Shown: positions 1-9,988 of the stretch, in pieces
Layout: each line of letters opens with the position of its first letter
Numbering within the stretch: position 1 is the first letter of the stretch
Notes under the pieces: generated by a model
Told to the model about the DNA's origin: nothing
Databases searched by the model: none
Seen by the model: the letters and a program-made list of their open reading frames with translations, nothing else
Source of the DNA: Cricetomys ansorgei
Taxonomy: Eukaryota > Chordata > Mammalia > Rodentia > Nesomyidae
Length of the DNA stretch: 64,000 bases
Assembly: GCA_026225945.1 (NCBI GenBank)
Contig: JAMJFZ010001258.1
Span: 15,173,001 to 15,237,000 of the forward strand
Reading direction: 5' to 3'
Translations under genes and position numbers: made by a program

Positions 1-363
1 CCAGTCACATTCTGCTTGTGTGATGGTGTGCACATCTGCATGTGCACATCTGCCTCTCCACTAGATGGCAAACTTCTTGCGGTCAAGAGCTGCTCTGTTT
101 ACCTCTGTGAGCCAGCCTTGCATGCTTCGCATAGCAGGTGCTCATTTTGCGCAAACTGATGTTTTGTTTCGTTTTTGCCCCCCCTTAACTGACTTACTAA
201 GAAGATTATGTGGATATAGTAAATGTTAACTGTTGACAAAGCCACCCCTCCCTGTCTCCGAGCTGTACGGACAGGGGGAAGGAAAGTCAAATAGTTAGCG
301 ATGGTTGACTTGATAGTACCTGAAGCTCTCCCTTATTACAGCAGGAAGGAGGGAGGTTTTCAG

Positions 364-386
364 TTTTTTTTTTTTTTTTTTTTTTT
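364..386. repeat. Poly-T tract (T23)
   Basis: Uninterrupted run of 23 T. It may be the tail of a degraded minus-strand SINE, but no SINE body is clear beside it. Confidence 0.85.
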
Positions 387-2159
387 GTCATATGATTTTC
401 TTTATTTGAAAGGAGAATATCAACCAAGAGAAGTGCTGGGAGAAGAAAAAGGAGGAAGAGGAAGAGGAGGGAAACCCCTGGGACGACTTGGATGCGGCTA
501 CAGAAGACATCCTTATGACTTTAATCAGGTAGAGTCAAGAGCCTGAACCAACAAGATGAGAATGCAACAGGGATAAGTGGGATGCCCTATGTTTAGGTTA
601 AGAGAAATCAATTACACGAGTACAGAGTGGGTAGACCTGGCTGGATAGCAATTGATGTGAAAAAGATCTTGAGGTTTTAGTTGACCATGAGCTTAATATG
701 AGCTGGAGTCTGACACGGCTGCTAAAAAATCGAATGTAATCTTAGGCTACGTTATGGGTGTAGAGTCTCCAGTCGGGAGAGGGGCAGTGGTTTCTTGGTT
801 AGTACTTGGCCTTGGCTGGACTGTCTCTGGGACTCTGTGGTCATGAATTCAGAGATGGGTGAGCAGGGTGGTGAGGGAACTCCCTCAAGGGTAGAGACGT
901 AATCATAAGGGAAACTGAGTTCCACACAGGGTTCAGCCTAGGGTTTGCTGAGGACTCAGTAAGTGGGGGGCGGGGGGGATGACTGAGGGGAAGAGGAAGG
1001 GAAGGAGGGAGGAAGGAAGGAGAGTTAGCAAACGGAGGTCCTTTTTCGCCATGTCATGATCTCCAAATATTTTACCAATGAGGAAACTAAGATTGTGAGA
1101 GACAATGTAAATATCCAAACATCCTAGAGCAAGAAGGCGTGGGGATGGGCTCTGGTCCTAATGAGCCTTTCCCTCAGAACTGAGAAAGCTGTTCTGCTAT
1201 GCCCTATGGCCCGTGCACGGGCTATGGCCCAGCGAGCAGAGCTGTGGGAAAGGCAGGCTCTATGGTGAAAGGTAGGCAAGACCAGTGACCTCAAGAATCT
1301 GGGACTCTGCCTTGTCACCGCTCTCCTGGGCCCTGGCCTCCATCCACAGGGGAGGAATCCCCAGAGACAGCCAGCCTCGGGGCAAGACTTACTGTCTGTC
1401 TGCTCTTTTTGTTACCTTGCTGCACACCTCCTGAATGCATGACCACGAGGTTCAGTTCTTAATGAGCAGCCAACTGTGTGCCTTGTGAAGCCCTGTGAAG
1501 CCCTGCCCTTCTAGTATGCCTTCAGCCCAGCACAGTGGACTGGCAAAAAGCTCGAAGAAGAAGCCTGTACTTTCGATACCCTGCCTACTTACGACAGCAG
1601 CTCACAGACTCTCAGCTCTGAAGTCTGAGGACACAGCGATAGTATGAATGGTCATTCAGGGCCCTCATGGTTAATAGCCAACCTACAAGAAAGAGAGGGA
1701 ATAGGGGAAGCCTAGAATTCCAGAAAACTGCACTGGTACAGCTACTTTGCCCATTTTGAGTAAGCTGACTTCCCCTTCTACACCAGAAAAGCCCCCAGGT
1801 GACCCGCTGCTGAGGCAAAGCCAGCCCCCAAGTGTGGCTCCGGTGTGAGGAAGTTGGAGAGGCTCTGTGAACAGACAGAGGGTGATGAAGGTCAGAGGCA
1901 CATGCAGGTGCTAAGAGAGCAGACACGTCCACCGGAGGAAGGAGCCCTGAGTTGCGGTCCTGTTGACTTACCCTCAAAGCCAGTGGGCAAGAGAGGGGCT
2001 CATGAAGTGAGGGGCATCTCTGTTTGGACCCCAGCTCTCCTTTGCCCCCTTAGGAAGAGGCTGCGGCCTTCTGCCTGGCACAACCCTCAGTGGATTCCAG
2101 TTGGGCCAGAATCAGTTAGAAACCTCTCTGAAGCTAAGAGGGAAGGGGGCTTTGTTAGC

Positions 2160-2480
2160 TCTAAGGACACAAGCAAGGCAAAAAATTACATACCAGGCTG
2201 CCCTAAGTATGCTTGTTTAGAGAAACTGCTTGCATTTATGAAGTCTTTGGTGCGGAAAGCAGGGTTGCAAATGACTGCATCAGAGCGACAGTAAAGGCCA
2301 TTAATTTCCTGTTATGTTTTCCTGTGTTGGGGGCTTTATTAATTTAATTTTACACTGTCGAACAACAGCGAGAGCTGACACTGCCACACCGCCACGGTTG
2401 GGGTTTTCTTTTTGTGTGTGTAGCAAGGCTTTGCCTGACATGCAAATCAAGGCTATTACCAGAACCAATAAAGATGTGTG
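2160..2480. promoter_or_regulatory. Enhancer-like block in intron 6
   Basis: Non-repetitive, AT-containing sequence with homeodomain-type cores (GGCCATTAATTTCC, TTTATTAATTTAATTTT), an octamer-like ATGCAAATC at about 2440 and AATAAAGATG. No SINE or microsatellite interrupts it, apart from a short TG run. Called on character only. Confidence 0.3.
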
Positions 2481-2850
2481 GAGGGAAGAGGGGAGGGCTG
2501 AGGAGGGAGGGCAGAGGAGAGAGCAGGGGACAGCAGGGGCCAAGGCCATCCCTTGTTTCTGCTTCTCTGTGCCTGGCATATCCCGGATGCTCTGGTACCC
2601 TCCACTGTCAGCAGTTCCTGGCCCCTCCCTCTCTCTCCTCGTTGCCCTCCTCTCTCCCTTCTGAGCCTTCATGGACTCTACATGGACTCTCTGACATTCT
2701 CCTCTGTCCCAGCTCCCGGCAGAACTTGAACACAGACCCGGGGGAAGTGGGCTGATGACTCATCCATAGGTCAGAGTCAAGGTGCTCTGCAGCCATTTTC
2801 CCCCCAAGTCCCTTCCCTCAAAAGTTCAGGGTCCTAGCTAAATGGTAGGA

Positions 2851-2930
2851 CACACACACCACCACCACCAACAACAACACCAACAACACCAACAACATCA
2901 CCAACAACAACCAAAACAGAAAACAAAAAG
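2851..2930. repeat. CAC/CAA simple repeat
   Basis: A short (AC)n start passes into (CAC)n and then interrupted (CAA)n units, ending in an A-rich stretch. Confidence 0.85.
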
Positions 2931-3679
2931 CCACCATGACAGTGGAAGAGGAAAGGGATTGGTTGGGAAGAGGGGGCTCATTGGGGGATAAGAAAACATT
3001 ATGGGGGTGAATATAATAAGAACATACATGTATGAGATGTTATAATTGAACCCATTGTTATTTATTACTAATATTTGCTAATAAAAACAAACTATCATTA
3101 TAAAAATAATAAACCAAGTCATAGGTCCTGGCTCATGCACATATTCCTAGTGCACACAGCCATGAACCCTGAGCTATGCATAGAAAGGTCTGGAAAGTCA
3201 GATACTCTAACTCGGTTATGAGTCCCTCCGAGATCTCTCACGGCCCCGCCCTGTCAGTCATATTTCCTTTGAATTCTCAGAGAAAAGACAAAGGTCTCAA
3301 ATCATCTTTCCCCAAAAGACTGCAGTACCCATCTTCCGTAGCTGCAGGGAGCCTACGTGGACATCACCCAGCATCGGAAGCAGAGGTACGTTTCAGGGAG
3401 ACCTAGTGGTACCACATTCTGGTTCCTTTTATGGCCAAGTCCTCATCCCCACTGCCCAAGACCACCCACCCATCCCCACTGTCCCTCATTGGCTTCCACA
3501 AGCTGGTTCAGTTTCCTGTACAGCCGTGCCACCCCAGGGCCCACACAGCCAAGTGTCTGGGCTGGCCACACTGCCCGGGGGGATGAGATGGCAGGTGCAC
3601 ATGGAGGGAGGAGGAAAGAGGCGCTCCTGGAACCACTCCTCCCCAGCAAGTTATCTGTATCATCTGCACCCCTGTTTCG

Positions 3680-3718
3680 GTGTGTGTGCATGTGTGTGTG
3701 TGTGTATGTGTGTGCGTG
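3680..3718. repeat. Interrupted TG repeat
   Basis: TG dinucleotides with CATG, TATG and CGTG interruptions. Confidence 0.8.
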
Positions 3719-4003
3719 CTCACTCATGCACGCGCATTTGCACAATGTCTGTGCATTTCTCCCTCCCTCACTGGCTCACTCACTCTCTGCCCACACTTTC
3801 CTCTTCTGGAGCTGCTTGGCAGGCTTGGGGAGGCTGTTGGATGGAATCCAGCTCTCCCAGGGAGGAAAGCATAAACTTCACAAACTGCATTTACTTTAGT
3901 GCAGGTTCCTGGGGCTGCTTTCCTCTGGCTTCTCTTTCCTCCCCCATCCTCTCTGTCCTCATCACCTTCTCTATCCCTGTATACACTGTGACATAAGCAT
4001 GGG

Positions 4004-4005
<2 letters not shown>

Positions 4006-4054
<49 letters not shown>
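4006..4054. repeat. CA microsatellite
   Basis: About 24 CA units, followed by GTACGTACACGTG. Confidence 0.95.
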
Positions 4055-4056
<2 letters not shown>

Positions 4057-5805
4057 ACGTACACGTGCTATAGCTAGTCCTGAGAAGATGGAAGCTTTGA
4101 CTGGGCAGGAGGGAAGGGTACAAGTTCATTCACTCATGGGAGAAGGCCACAGCCAGGATCCTCCACAGCTCCAAGGGGTGCCCACGTCCTATCTCCAGTG
4201 GAGATGAGCACAAAGGGTGCTTTGAAGCCCACCTGCCTCGGGGAGGGAGGGGATGCTGACATTTCATGAGGATAGCCAAATGAGGAGCCACCTGGAAGCC
4301 AGGCAACAGGGCTGCTAGGAAGGGAGGGAAAGAAGGCTGGCCTGCAGCAGGTTGAGGTTTGAGAGGCCTCTTGTCTGCTGCTGTCAAGGTCAGCAGGTTT
4401 GGGTTCATTGAAGGGTCAGGATGGTTTGAATTACTGGCTCTGCTGCAGCTCTGCTCTGAGGCTCATGACTGACTCCCAGCCCCTGCGCCAGGCCCCACCC
4501 TCTCCCAGCATGTCTGGCCTTTCCACCCCTGTGGGGCAGAAAATGAGGGTCCCAGCCAGACACAAGGCCACCGTGGCTCTGAGGAATGCAGAATGGTAAA
4601 GCATCGCTCCCTGGGCCCAATGGTCTAGGGGGCTGCAGGCCTCTCACCCCTTCATTTTCTTCATATCCATTCTGAAGGTTCATCTTTCCTCATTACCCAA
4701 TAGTCTGCAAAAGATGGGGTACCCAGGAAAGTGAGCCCATAAGCAGCAGGGCCCTGGGAAAGTCCTGAGCCTGGCTCCTCCCTCCTGTGTCCAGAGGCTG
4801 TACTGGGGGCGGAAGGACAGTGGATTTCTTGCTTGATGCCCTTGCTGGGAGGGGGAAAGAGGACCCGGGCTGAGCTGCAGGGCTGGAGGGCAGCTGCCCA
4901 GAGGAAGGTGAGGAATGGGAGACGTATACTGACATGGCGGGTCCTCGTGTGAGGGTGGAAACGCAGAAAAGGTGTGGAGAACCTGTTCACCTCTGAGGAG
5001 GGATGTGTGACCTACGCTCAATGTCTAGGGGTAGAGCCACATGAACACCCCCTCTGTGACAAACCCGCGCCTTCTCTCCTGGGATAGTCATCCTCCCTGT
5101 TCTGACTTTCTGTCAATGTATAGAAAATGTATACTGTCGTGGTAAATCTCAGTGTATGTTAAACAACTCAATCACAACAGCATGAACTAGCTGGAAAACA
5201 AACACGATAATTTGGCTTTCATCTCTAGCATAAGTCTGCAAATCTCTGCACCTACCAGTCCCAAGGAAAAACTCGGTCCCTCCCCATCAAAAAATATAAG
5301 TTACTTTTGTACAGAGCCCACAGCAAAGGCTTCGTAAAACACCGACACAACCTGGCTTTGCTTCTGAAGCGTCACAGGCTCGTGGCCAGGGTTACCCAGA
5401 GAATTCGGCTAAAATATGAGATCTGAGATAGAAAAAAACCTACCGCAGGTACGGACACCCACACTTCCTTGGTTACTAAGAAGGTATAATCAGAACCATG
5501 AGTGAGTGCTCATAGTGGACTTCTCTCTCTGGAGTCTTAGTGACCTTTGAATCTAACTCTTTCTTGAAATGGAGAGTAGCCAGGCTTTGAATCTTTGCTG
5601 GAGATGAGCACAAACTGAGCGTTGTTAACGTAGTCAGACCCCAGTGCTTGTCTAGACAGGGGACTCCCACGATTAGGCTTTGTTTTCTGGACTTCCAAGG
5701 GACCTGTTGCACAGAGGCAGAGTCTGTGACACATGCTAGATGGAATACAGCACATGTGAAACCGTAAAAGCCCAGCATAACCCACAAGGGGCCTTAGCAC
5801 CTCCT

Positions 5806-6252
5806 TATTCCGGGTTTTGCTTTCCTTGGCTTCAGTTACCTTCATTCTGAAAATATTAAGTGGAAAATTCCAAAAATAAACAGTTCATACGGTTTTCAAT
5901 TGTGCGTCTTTCTGAGTAACAAGATAAAATCCTGAGCTGTCTGCTCGGTCCCACCCCGGGTGAGAATCGTCCTTGTGTTCGGTGTACCCGTGGCAGTCCT
6001 GTCGGTCACTTAGTAGCTGTCTCGGTTTTCAGGTTAGTTTTCACAGTACCAATCTATAACTATAATTGTTCTATTTTATTATTGTTGTTGTTCATCTCTT
6101 ACTGTGCCTAACCTATACATTCAACTTTGGGATGTACGCATTGGGAAAAACAAAGCTTGTGTAGCTAGAATTGGGTGTATGGGGCTCTCCATGATTTCAA
6201 GCGTCCACCAGGGTCTTGGAGCGACTCCCCTCTAGGTGAGAGAGGACTACTG
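5806..6252. mobile_element. Tigger-type (TcMar) DNA transposon relic
   Basis: The text resembles the Tigger3/MER8 group: GGGTTTTGCTTTCC near the left end, then AATATTAAGTGGAAAATTCC, CACTTAGTAGCTGTCTCGG, and at the right end GGTCTTGG followed by GAGAGGACTACTG. The right end CTACTG abuts TA, as expected for a TA-target element. No transposase frame remains. The left boundary is approximate, and the exact subfamily is from memory. Confidence 0.65.
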
Positions 6253-6844
6253 TATTCTCTAAGAGTTGAATCGGATAGAATCCTTCCCTCTCTCTCCACC
6301 TCTCTCTCACTTTCACTTTCCTGTGTGTGAGTGTGTGTGTAGGGATCAGGTGGGCACAATTGTACCCAGGTGCTTAGCTTAGTTGAGGAATTAGTACAAT
6401 CTCATTTTGTTGTCTCAACATGTGCAACCTTATTGTGCCTTCTGACCCTGCTCTGCGCCTCTCCAGCTCCTTCCGGCTGTATCTTGTCCCACTGAAATAG
6501 CATGTAGTCAGCAAAACTTCCTCGTGTCCTTCCCATGTAGGACAAGCTCAAATCCCTCCCTGCTTTCACCAGGCCCCAAGACCAAAGGCCATCGGGTCAG
6601 ACTCAGTTTACAGTCTCTACCTTCAAATGCCAGCCCCACACTCCTCTCAGGTCAGAGCAAGCCTACCTCGCCTACCTGCACACTCACCCCTAGCCCGCTG
6701 CCATAGCAAGCTATGCCCAGAGCCCCAGGGTCAGGGCGGCTTCTCCTCTTCCCCAGGATCCCCCTCGCCTGTCTGGTCTGACACTGGCTCTCTTCCCACG
6801 GTTCCTCCAAAGGATGGCTGGGAAGAGCTTGGTGACCAGGGCAC

Positions 6845-7830
6845 GCCTGGTTTCCATTAATGAGATACACGAGTGTAAGCCAGCCATGGAGGCAGCCTAC
6901 AAAAGGAGGCGATCGCGGGCGGCCAGGAGCCGAGCTGCTCAGGTAATTGGTTTATCTATCTGGAAGCAGGGGGAGCAATCTCGGCACAGACAGACTAGCA
7001 GTAAAGTCTCTTCCTTAAGGCTATTTCCTTTGTCTTTTCAATTGCTTGCACATCCATGTGAGAGAGGGAGAGAGTGTTAAAGAGAGAGGGAGAGGGAGAA
7101 ATGTTAATTTGTGAATTAATGGCTTTTCTCAGCGGAATTGTAAATTCAAATGTCACCTCACACGGTGACACCACCGCTGGTCTGCTGAAGAAGCAATGAT
7201 AAGATTCCCCCACCTCCCTCGGTGCCCCTCCCTCCTCAAAGATAGCTGCGGAGTGGAACATGCTACTTTTAATTTGCAATAACAACACAACAGAGGTATG
7301 CAGTAATGACTGCCTCTTCCACCCTCCTCCCGGCTTCCTGCCCCCCAGTCCAGGTGGCTCCCCCGTTTCCTCTCTCCCCCTCCCCCTTCTGAAGCACCTC
7401 ACCTCACCCTACTGCCCCCACCCACCCCAGCCAGCGCCTGATCACATGGGGGGTGCCTTTGGAATTGACGATGCTGCAACCCTCTCTTCTCCTTCAATAA
7501 TCAGGGAATTAATGACCCTGAAGTTAAAGTGAGGCTGATACCGAGGCCCTGCCCAGCACTGGGAAAAAGCCTTCATTGTTTTCAAGCAGGAGGCGGGCAG
7601 CAGTGAGGGAGATTCATGGATGGAGATTGAATATGCAATTTTCTTTCACCTTGCCAAGAGCTGCCCCTGGGCTGTGCCTGGCCTAAATTTTTCCTTTTAC
7701 CATCTCTGCCTTATCCGGCCCTCCCACCTCCCTTCCATTCTTTCCAGAAAATTACCTTCAAAATTGATTTCCACTTTTACAAACAAATATAATGGGAACA
7801 CAGGAAAAAACTTGGGCTGTGATGAATTAG
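6845..7830. promoter_or_regulatory. Cluster of enhancer-like blocks in intron 6
   Basis: Three blocks stand out 0.3-1.3 kb downstream of exon 6 in gene order. 6845-6960 joins CCATTAATGAG to a CpG-bearing core (GGCGATCGCGGGCGGCC) and TAATTGG. 7095-7275 has TTAATTTGTGAATTAATGGC and TCACCTCACACGGTGACA. 7435-7830 has CAATAATCAGGGAATTAATG and ATTGAATATGCAAT. None is repeat-derived as far as I can see. CpGs kept in an otherwise CpG-poor intron argue for function. Confidence 0.4.
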
Positions 7831-8155
7831 GGCTGTCAGGTGCTTCCAGGTCTCCTTTGCTTTTGTTTTACTACCCGATCTACTCTTTGTTTTTCCAAGG
7901 GCTGGAAAAACTGCCCCCATCCACTGAGCAGCTGACCCTCTGGGTCACTAGGCCTCAGCCCCAAACCTCTGCGGTGGCCCACGGCGGAAGTGATCCAGGC
8001 CTAGAGACTGTCAGCTTCTAGGGCTCCCAGTGAAAGACTGGGCCTCTGCCTCCAGGTGGCTGCCTGCCCTTCGGACCCATTCTCTGGTGTTCTCTAGCCC
8101 CCACCCGTGGGCTCTTCCCCTGACCCCCACACCATGTTCCCTCTGGCCCCCATAC

Positions 8156-8224
8156 CTCTTAAAGTCCAGACCAGATGCAAACCTCCACCTCCTCTAATGT
8201 GGGCAGGATCAGTGTATACCTCAA
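8156..8224 (-). CDS. Pax2: Pax2 exon 6: alternatively spliced 23-residue cassette
   Basis: The exon is exactly 69 nt (23 codons) and codes for VEVYTDPAHIRGGGG followed by LHLVWTLR. This segment is present in some Pax2 isoforms and absent in others, between the octapeptide region and the partial homeodomain. The acceptor is TTATTTACTCTAG, a pyrimidine tract broken by purines; the donor is GTATGG from 8155, a poor match to GTRAGT. Phase is 1 at both ends, so skipping is silent for the frame. The sequence is intact. Its codon 206 is completed by the last G of exon 5. Confidence 0.95.
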
Positions 8225-8686
8225 CTAGAGTAAATAAGAGACAGACAGACACTGAGAGATCCCGAAGGACAGGCAGGTAGATCGAGGGCCGGACCCCCAC
8301 ATCGGGAGACCAGGCTCCTCTTCAAAGAGATACAAAAGTTCTCAGCTGCAAATCACACACAGCCTGAGTGGGAAGGACTGGTTCTCTGCCTCGGTCTCCC
8401 TCATCTTGGGGCCCAGCCACTCCCTAGGGAGACAGCCCATTGATTGGTCAACAGATGTAGGTTGATACCAATGGGTTCTTGGGGCTACACTCTACCCAGG
8501 CCATATCCAACACCATGGACACTGAGCATGCCTAGGACTGACTTAGGACTCTCCCTGGTTCCTGGTGCCAGCATGGACATAGCCATACAGTACTCTCTCC
8601 AAGCATGTACATTATCTAGAAAACTGTATGCCTTTCAACATGTGACATTCCACATCTCCCTACTCTCAAAGATCTCAGAGCAATGA

Positions 8687-8688
<2 letters not shown>

Positions 8689-8727
<39 letters not shown>
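8689..8727. repeat. CA microsatellite
   Basis: About 19 CA units in intron 5. Confidence 0.95.
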
Positions 8728-8729
<2 letters not shown>

Positions 8730-9213
8730 CATAGGAAAAAAGTTATACATGGTTCAGAAAACAAGCATATATTCTCCAAGGTAAATAAACAAGCTTGCAT
8801 GTAGAAGGAGAAATGAGCACAGAAAGACAGAAGGAATAGTAACCCCGATTAGAAAAAGGAAGGGATATTCATATTTACATGCATAGAAGACTCTAGTGGA
8901 AGCTAAAAAATCACAAGTGGCCCACTGGGTAACCACAGAGCAACAGGTGAACAGGTAGAGGTGGGCAAAGGTTGCTTCAGTCACGCAGGTGGAGCCAAGA
9001 GCTCCGAGCCCTTCCAGATTAGCTTATCCCAGAGTTATAAGGAGCCCTGCTGGGGGTCTGGGCCCAAGTAGACTTCTTTTTCTCTTACAGCTTCATTTCC
9101 TAGTAGAATCTGCCCCTGCCAACTAGACTTTTCTTTTACCTAGATACACAATGACCCATCTTCCAGGGTGGAGCTAGCTTGACTCGCTAGACCCATAACT
9201 AGAAACTTCTCTG

Positions 9214-9330
9214 TAAGAAGTAAGGGTTGTTACTACCCTATTTGACAGAGGATCTGGGTAGTGATGACTTCCCCGAAGTCCCACAGATGAGTAGTTCTAA
9301 TATTCAAACCCACTGTTCAGAGCTGAGCCA
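9214..9330 (+). mobile_element. MIR-like SINE fragment
   Basis: Sequence such as TTTGACAGAGGATCTGGG, AAGTCCCACAGATGAGTAG and TTCAAACCCAC follows the central and 3' part of MIR. It is strongly diverged. Confidence 0.45.
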
Positions 9331-9894
9331 GGGCTGTATGGAGGCCTTGCACGTGCTCTTCCTTGCTGTGATAAGGAGTTTTGAAACCTTCTCTTGCCTC
9401 AATCCAGCGCCCCTAAACAGGGGCTGATCATTTCCATAGCTCGGGCCCTTTATGTGCTCCAAGCATAACCTGAGCCACTCTTGGGGAGTTCTAGGAGGTC
9501 CTAAGGAAGTGATCTGCTCCTTCCAGCAACAGCACCACCCGAAGCAGAAGAGAGCCATTACAGCAGTGACGGACTGGGCCGCTTGCAGCCACGTCCTGCC
9601 TGCAAACGCACAACTGCTCCAGCTTGGCACCACCCCATCGCACAATTCATTGTGCACCTAATTAATGGAATGCAAAGTCACAGCCCCCTGTGCGAGCCTG
9701 CACATTGAAAGGTGGTGCCAACACACCTCCCACCCCCAGCTCAGCAGACCCTTGCCATATGACTTCATTTGGATTTTTGGACAAGTTTATAATACTTCCG
9801 TGCTTCACCACCACCTCCAGTGGACAGCTGTGCACTGGTCTGTGGCTGGAGGCAGCGGGGAGAAGGTAAAAGACATGGGGTTTCTGTGGTTGGT

Positions 9895-9988
9895 TTTGTT
9901 TTGTTTCTTTCCAGGCTGAGGATCAAACCTCGGACTTTATGCCTGCCAGGCAGGTACTCTACTGCTTAGCCACACCCCCTAGCCTGGC
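9895..9988 (-). mobile_element. ID/B4-type tRNA-derived SINE
   Basis: The minus strand reads as a tRNA-derived head (GGTGTGGCTAAGCAGTAGAG, then GGTTTGATCCTCAGCC), with the T-rich complement of an A tail at the left (TTTTGTTTTGTTTC). The subfamily is uncertain. Confidence 0.6.

Larger units (their letters stand above)
1..8155 (-). other. Pax2: Pax2 intron 6 (3' part missing)
   Basis: The region starts at the exon 6 donor GTATGG and runs off the window. It holds a poly-T tract (364-386), CAA/CAC and CA/TG simple repeats, a Tigger-type DNA transposon relic, and two enhancer-like zones (2160-2480 and 6845-7830). I find no Pax2 exon 7 and no other gene. Intervals 400-2150, 4100-5780 and 6260-6840 show nothing I can name. 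Confidence 0.85.

Noticed and set aside
1..8155. Search for Pax2 exon 7 and later (partial homeodomain)
   Set aside because: No frame on the minus strand resembles the homeodomain remnant or the preceding VSEGSVPNGD segment, so these exons are outside the window.
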